A DNA stretch of 64,000 bases from Uloborus plumipes (taxonomy: Eukaryota > Arthropoda > Arachnida > Araneae > Uloboridae). Made by a program: the position numbers and the translations under genes. Below the pieces are notes generated by a model. That model saw only the letters and a program-made list of their open reading frames with translations, searched no databases and was not told the DNA's origin. Position 1 is the stretch's first letter; every line of letters starts with the position of its first letter. The stretch is from assembly GCA_038373865.1 (NCBI GenBank), contig JAXGGA010000074.1, positions 1 to 64,000 on the forward strand. The letters run 5' to 3'. Below are positions 59,263 to 64,000 of this stretch, piece by piece.

Positions 59263-61656
59263 ATCTCGACGGGAAAAATTATAATTGCATGTTATGCTTT
59301 GTACAAACTGAGTTAGGCCATCACGAATGGAAACTTAGATTTATCACTCATCCACACTCAAATCAGATATTTCAAAATTTGCGCATTAAGGTTGCCTGAA
59401 CAATGCCCGAGTCACTCAAGCAAGTCACTTAAAACAAAAGGTTTCTGAATTTATACTTTTTTCCTTTTAAAAAATACTATTCTAAAAAAACTAATTACCA
59501 AGTTATATTACGTTCTGATTTTATTCAGAAAGTTAAATGTGCCGCTCATTAAAAAAGTGGTGTATCTCCATGTTAGTTGTCTTACCATAGACCTTATTAT
59601 ATAAAGGACTTTGCAAATTATTATTTGGAGGAGCAAACAAGTTTAAAACTAATATTAGTCATTCGATATTTATCTTTCGAAAAGTGCTTTGCTTCGCTTT
59701 TATACTAAGAGACATAATGAAATAGGATATCATTTAGCAAGAAAATACGCATTTTAAAAATGTGGAGACAGACCACGTTTACAATGAACGACCCAAATAC
59801 TAATAAGTTCAAAGAATAAAATATAAGGGTCTGAAATTTATATGAATAGATTTTACGATGGGAACAATGGGGATAGAGCAAACATGCATTAGCAAAGTAG
59901 GAGTGAAAGATTTTAAGTTTTGTGGTTATATTTCCGAAACAATCCAAAATATTTAAAATGGAAAGGACAAAGCGTTTTTGAAAGGACCAAGCATTAACGA
60001 AACCGAAGCTGAATCCCGAACAATGTACTATACAAGAAGGACATATTTGCTCTTAGTTTCAAGGTAAAATGGTCCTTTAATAATAGTCAAAAAAAAGTAA
60101 CCTAAAAATAAGGAAACAAAGACGAAGAATGAATAAACATGTTTAGTGACTAAATTAAATAAAAAACACAACTGAAAAGCAGTAACGAGCATCAAATCAT
60201 TACGAATAAATAATTGAATTTTTAAAGAAACAGTAAAATCGAGAAAGGGTGATAAGATAAATTCGTGCATTCTGAAAGTTACTGAAATACCACAGAAAAA
60301 TGTTCCGGAGTTCAAATTGCTGCATAAGCTTCCAATTAAAACAAAAAGGACCATTAATGTCAAATTTATAAGTTTCAAGTGCTTCCGTTAAAAAAAAATA
60401 ACACTTATCAGAAAAAGAAAAAGTAAAATACAGATTTTTTTATGATTTAGATTGATAGTATTACTGAGTCCTTTAAAATTTATTTACACATTTCTAAAAA
60501 TATTTATTAGAAAAATTCAAACAATTGTTATGTGTTGTACTTGAAAGTTTCATTTTGATATTTATTTGATTTTTATTATTTTTTTCAAAGTTAGCTGAAA
60601 AAAGAGGTTCAAGACAAATTGGTTTTTTGTCCAAAGCTAAAAAATCACCAACCACTCATTTACCATTCAGCCTAAAAATGACGTAACTAACACATATAAA
60701 GTGCTTGAGGTCAAAATAGAAATATGGTGTGTTTATGGATGACATTGTTTTCGAGTCTAATGAAATTGCAGAAATAAAATAATTATTATAAAAACAATTA
60801 TTAATGACTTAGGAGTTTAATTCAACATTAGACTCAGTGAAAGTACAATTATCTTAGCGAAAAAACACTGAGGTGTTCTATTGACAAAAATAAATTCACA
60901 ACTTCAGGAAAGAATTAGAAAAAAAAAATGTGTTTTAATTTTTTTCTCGCAAATGAGAATGCTTTAGATATTCGAGGGCTTTTTGATTTTCCACAAAGTA
61001 AAGAAGTAGAAGAAAGAAACTTAGTGCTAAAAAGTTTATAATAAAAGTTTGTAAGCAAATATGTTATAGTAATAATAAACATTTTAAAGCGCAATGGACA
61101 TTTAGAAATGAAAAGATTTTGAATACCGAGGTTTAGTAATAACTGAAAACAAATGATTAAGTTCCATTATGTTGGAAGTACTATTTCAATTTCAGATGAA
61201 AGTAGTTCGTACTCGTAGAATATAAAAATACCAGATGATGTCAGAAATGTTGCTTATAAAGGTCCTTCCACTAAAAGGACTCGATGCAAAACATAAAATG
61301 CAATATGATATTTAAAGAGGTAGTAACAAAGATTAGTTTAAAAGTTTGGTTGTTTTTGAAGATAGTATAAACTTAAGTAACTATAATTTTTCTAGTTTCA
61401 TCAGACCTGGCAAGATAGGATGAGAAAATTAATTTCATAATTTTATCTTAGTGCTTTGTATATATGAAACATTTTTGTTTTTGAAACTGGTAAAAAAAAG
61501 CACCAGAAGAAAATAAATCATTTTATGTAGCGACAAATTTATTTACCAAATGCGTATAAGGTACTAAAAATAATAAAATAAAATTACAGAAAATTTGTAA
61601 AATGCCAGATTAGATCATATTCAAACATAAAGTGAGAGAGAGTACTACAAAAGAAT
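59263..61656. other. A-rich strand with hydrophobic minus-strand frames
   Basis: The plus strand is purine-rich, so minus-strand frames are Phe/Leu/Ile-rich (60028-60378, 116 codons; 59705-59947, 80 codons). The first begins with a signal-like hydrophobic stretch and has several possible membrane segments. A decayed chemoreceptor-like gene is conceivable but the skew alone explains such frames. I do not call a gene. Confidence 0.35.
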
Positions 61657-61826
61657 CAGACCCGTCATTTAGGGGGGGCAGGGGAGTCAATTGCCCCCCT
61701 CTGACTTTGAGAAATCTATATATTTACATATACGTGGGCGTGGTTTTTGTTGCTTTCTGGTGAAATTGTATTGTGATTTTACCCTTTGCCCCCCCCCCCC
61801 TGGAAAAACTTGAAATGACGTCCCTG
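61657..61826. mobile_element. hAT-type MITE, 170 bp
   Basis: The ends CAGACCCGTCATTTAGG and TGAAATGACGTCCCTG are imperfect inverted repeats. The flanking 8-mers AAAAGAAT (61649-61656) and AAAAGAAC (61827-61834) match at seven of eight positions. Near the ends are a G-rich segment and a C-run (61790-61800) that can pair across the element. Confidence 0.75.
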
Positions 61827-61834
61827 AAAAGAAC

Positions 61835-64000
61835 ACTATAAATAAAAGTCAAAACTAATGGCATCTTTTACGAAGCATTGGCAAAACTTTCAATGAAAAC
61901 GAAAATCACCATTTATAGTTAAAATAATATTTATAGATGCTATATTACGTGTCTAAGTAACGTAAAGAACCTAAAACATTCCGAAATTTGAATTTAATGA
62001 CACAGTTTGGAAAAGGTATAGAAAATTAGTATTTAGCTTTTTATGTATTTAACTCTATAATATAAAAATAAAGTTTTTTCCCTTGGTATTTTTATGCTAT
62101 AAAACTAGATGCAATTGCAACCCATTTTCTATATTAAATGTTTTATTTTTGCAGGCTGCAAAGTATTATTCTAGTTGTCCAATAAGTTTTAAGAATTTCC
62201 AAAGAAATGTAAAAAAAGAAAAATTATCTTCAAAGCAGTTGCTTTTTTTTAACAGAATGTTCCCAAAGGTGTCATTGCAAAATAATAGCAAACTGTTTTT
62301 AATAACGTATGTTTATAATTGCTTTTTTTCTGTGTCTGGAAAACTTATTATTTCCTCAAAACATGACAAAATTGTGAGCCCTTTTTCTACATCCTTTTAA
62401 ACGAAATTAGTTTCAGTCAACAGCAAGATACTTCCAAGCTCAAATCAAGTAGGAAAGTACCATTGATTCCGCAAAAAATAACAATTGAAACTGTCCAAAC
62501 TTTGAACAAAAACTTCCTCATTTCAAAGAACATCATTAAAAAATGCTGATAGTGTGAAGTTGGAAAAAACAGAAATTTAAAAACTTTTAAGCTGATTCTC
62601 TCCAATTGACTTGTTCATTACATAACATTTTCCATCGATGAATTTGTCGTTGTATTCCTTCAAAAATACTCTTGAAACGACACGTATTTGAAATAATGGC
62701 AGCAGTTCAATATGAGTTATGTTTGGCTTAGGTTTTCAAGGACGAATTTTTTATTGAAATTTAACCGAAAAATCAGCTTTAAAATTCAAATTTTTTAAAC
62801 CATCTTTAATTAAAATATAAGTGTTTACATAATTCATGAAACATTTATATGAAAACAAAATATAATTAGGGGCAAAAAAAAAAGTCATATAGCTAATTTT
62901 TTTTCAAGTGTTGTGTCCAAATCTCTACTATATTATAATTTTGCGTCAAGAAATGTACGAGTTAAATAAAAAGGCAGTAGTGAATTTCACACTAACCTTA
63001 GCAAAGTATTTGGCATTCTAAAAATATTTTGATAAACAATATGCCTGTGAGGTATAAATTAAAACTATACGAAAAAAAAATTGAAATTAACATAGTTAGA
63101 AGTAAATAGAAGCAAAGCTGTAACGTACTGTGTTTGAGTTTTCTACCAACCGAAAAAGTTTGAAGTGAATCAGCAATTATACCTTTTCCCTAACAAAAAA
63201 ACACTAATTAAAAATAATAGTTTCATACACTATTTTTTTTAATCTTTTGACGGTGAGAAATAACACAAAAACTGATGGTATATATTTTAGTAATAAAATC
63301 AGAGAAGAATATATCCTTTATAAATAACCCGAAAAGCCTTTCACCTGTTTATTAAATAAACTATTTGATTCAATCAAATCCTACGACATAAGCAGCAAAT
63401 ACGCCTTATACTTGAGGTGCACAGGATAAATTCAGTATCTAAAACTTAAAATGAAATTCGAATAAAAAGTAAAAGCTTTTCCTTCAGTTCTAGTTTCAAA
63501 TAATGTTAAATTAAAACATTTAATTACTCATTGAATTTAAGATACTTTACATTGCACGCTTTACAGTCATATCTTTATTGAACAAAAGTTAAGAACTTAA
63601 ACTGATCAAGGCTCTCATACTTATTTGAACAACCTATTTTGAATTGTTGCTTATAATCGTTCCAAATTCTTTAATGACTTCAAACATTTTTATCCACTGC
63701 CAAAGTTTTATTTATCCCAATTATTCCCATAATTACCAAATCACACCGTACTATCCATTATTAACAGCTTTCCGAACATAAAGAAACTTTATTCCTCGGC
63801 ACTTATAATGCTCTCATTCTCCGATAAGAGCTTTCACAAATTATTCACACACTCAACCGATATCTCCCGGTGTCATGCATAATATTCTCAAGATTCCTCC
63901 TAATAATTTCGAAGGCCGGAAAAAACCTTACAATCGTTCCTTGAACCAAATCTGAAACCCTTTATCGCTTCCCTTCTATCACCTTCCCTTTTTTTCCCCT
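61835..64000. other. AT-rich non-coding stretch
   Basis: A 105-codon plus frame (62083-62400) and a 62-codon minus frame (62417-62605) lack recognisable domains. The last 300 bp are somewhat pyrimidine-rich. Nothing further is supported. Confidence 0.45.

Noticed and set aside
59705..62605. Possible seven-membrane chemoreceptor gene on the minus strand
   Set aside because: Hydrophobic frames are expected from the strand's T-richness. Stops interrupt any long reading, and I see no receptor signature.

Overview
The window looks like AT-rich intergenic or intronic DNA from an animal genome, most likely an arthropod and possibly a chelicerate. That placement is inferred from the repeat types and the style of the transposon remnants; no diagnostic gene supports it. 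By eye the DNA is roughly 70% A+T. It has long homopolymer and dinucleotide runs, no bacterial-style gene packing, and no intact protein-coding gene that I can recognise. Most open frames are chance products of T-rich or A-rich strands, or translations of tandem repeats.

Most of the readable content is mobile-element material. (1) Eight copies of one CACTG-ended multi-palindromic MITE lie at about 4.9, 15.3, 24.9, 42.1, 42.9, 45.9, 51.9 and 58.9 kb. (2) Two near-identical 0.73-kb elements at 21.46 and 28.95 kb have TTAA targets. (3) A Helitron-type element occupies 26.69-28.13 kb. (4) Pogo/Tigger-like short elements lie at 10.96, 15.05, 15.76 and 16.31 kb. (5) A tRNA-derived SINE at 32.85-33.17 kb has a perfect 14-bp target duplication. 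(6) A three-level nest occupies 33.58-35.24 kb: a hAT-type element inside a piggyBac-type element inside an inverted-repeat element that recurs at 53.0 and 54.6 kb. (7) A 2.6-kb foldback element at 47.40-50.00 kb has an 8-bp target duplication, and each arm carries the same broken gene start. (8) A 170-bp hAT-type MITE lies at 61.66 kb. Coding fossils of mobile-element-associated proteins are visible at 3.25-3.65 kb (minus), 45.12-45.30 kb (plus) and inside the foldback element.

Five GC- and CpG-richer islands stand out from the AT background: 12.9-13.2, 17.4-18.25, 28.4-28.7 (duplicated at 29.7-30.0), 42.5-42.8 and 46.6-47.06 kb. The 17.4-18.25 kb island is the best gene-related candidate. 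It looks like a CpG-rich promoter with a non-coding first exon ending in a consensus splice donor at 18076/18077, which would make downstream plus-strand DNA part of a long intron. The others may be promoters or enhancers; this rests on composition and a few motifs only.

Tandem structures include a five-unit array with a period of about 410-430 bp (18.9-20.8 kb), an exact 175-bp tandem duplication (39.8-40.2 kb), a diverged duplication at 8.2-9.0 kb, and long TG and TA microsatellites at 13.5-14.55 kb. A 14-bp imperfect palindrome, GTTACAGACGTAAC, occurs about eight times between 2.4 and 4.04 kb around one coding fossil. I found no CRISPR array, rRNA, functional tRNA or bacterial-type system.
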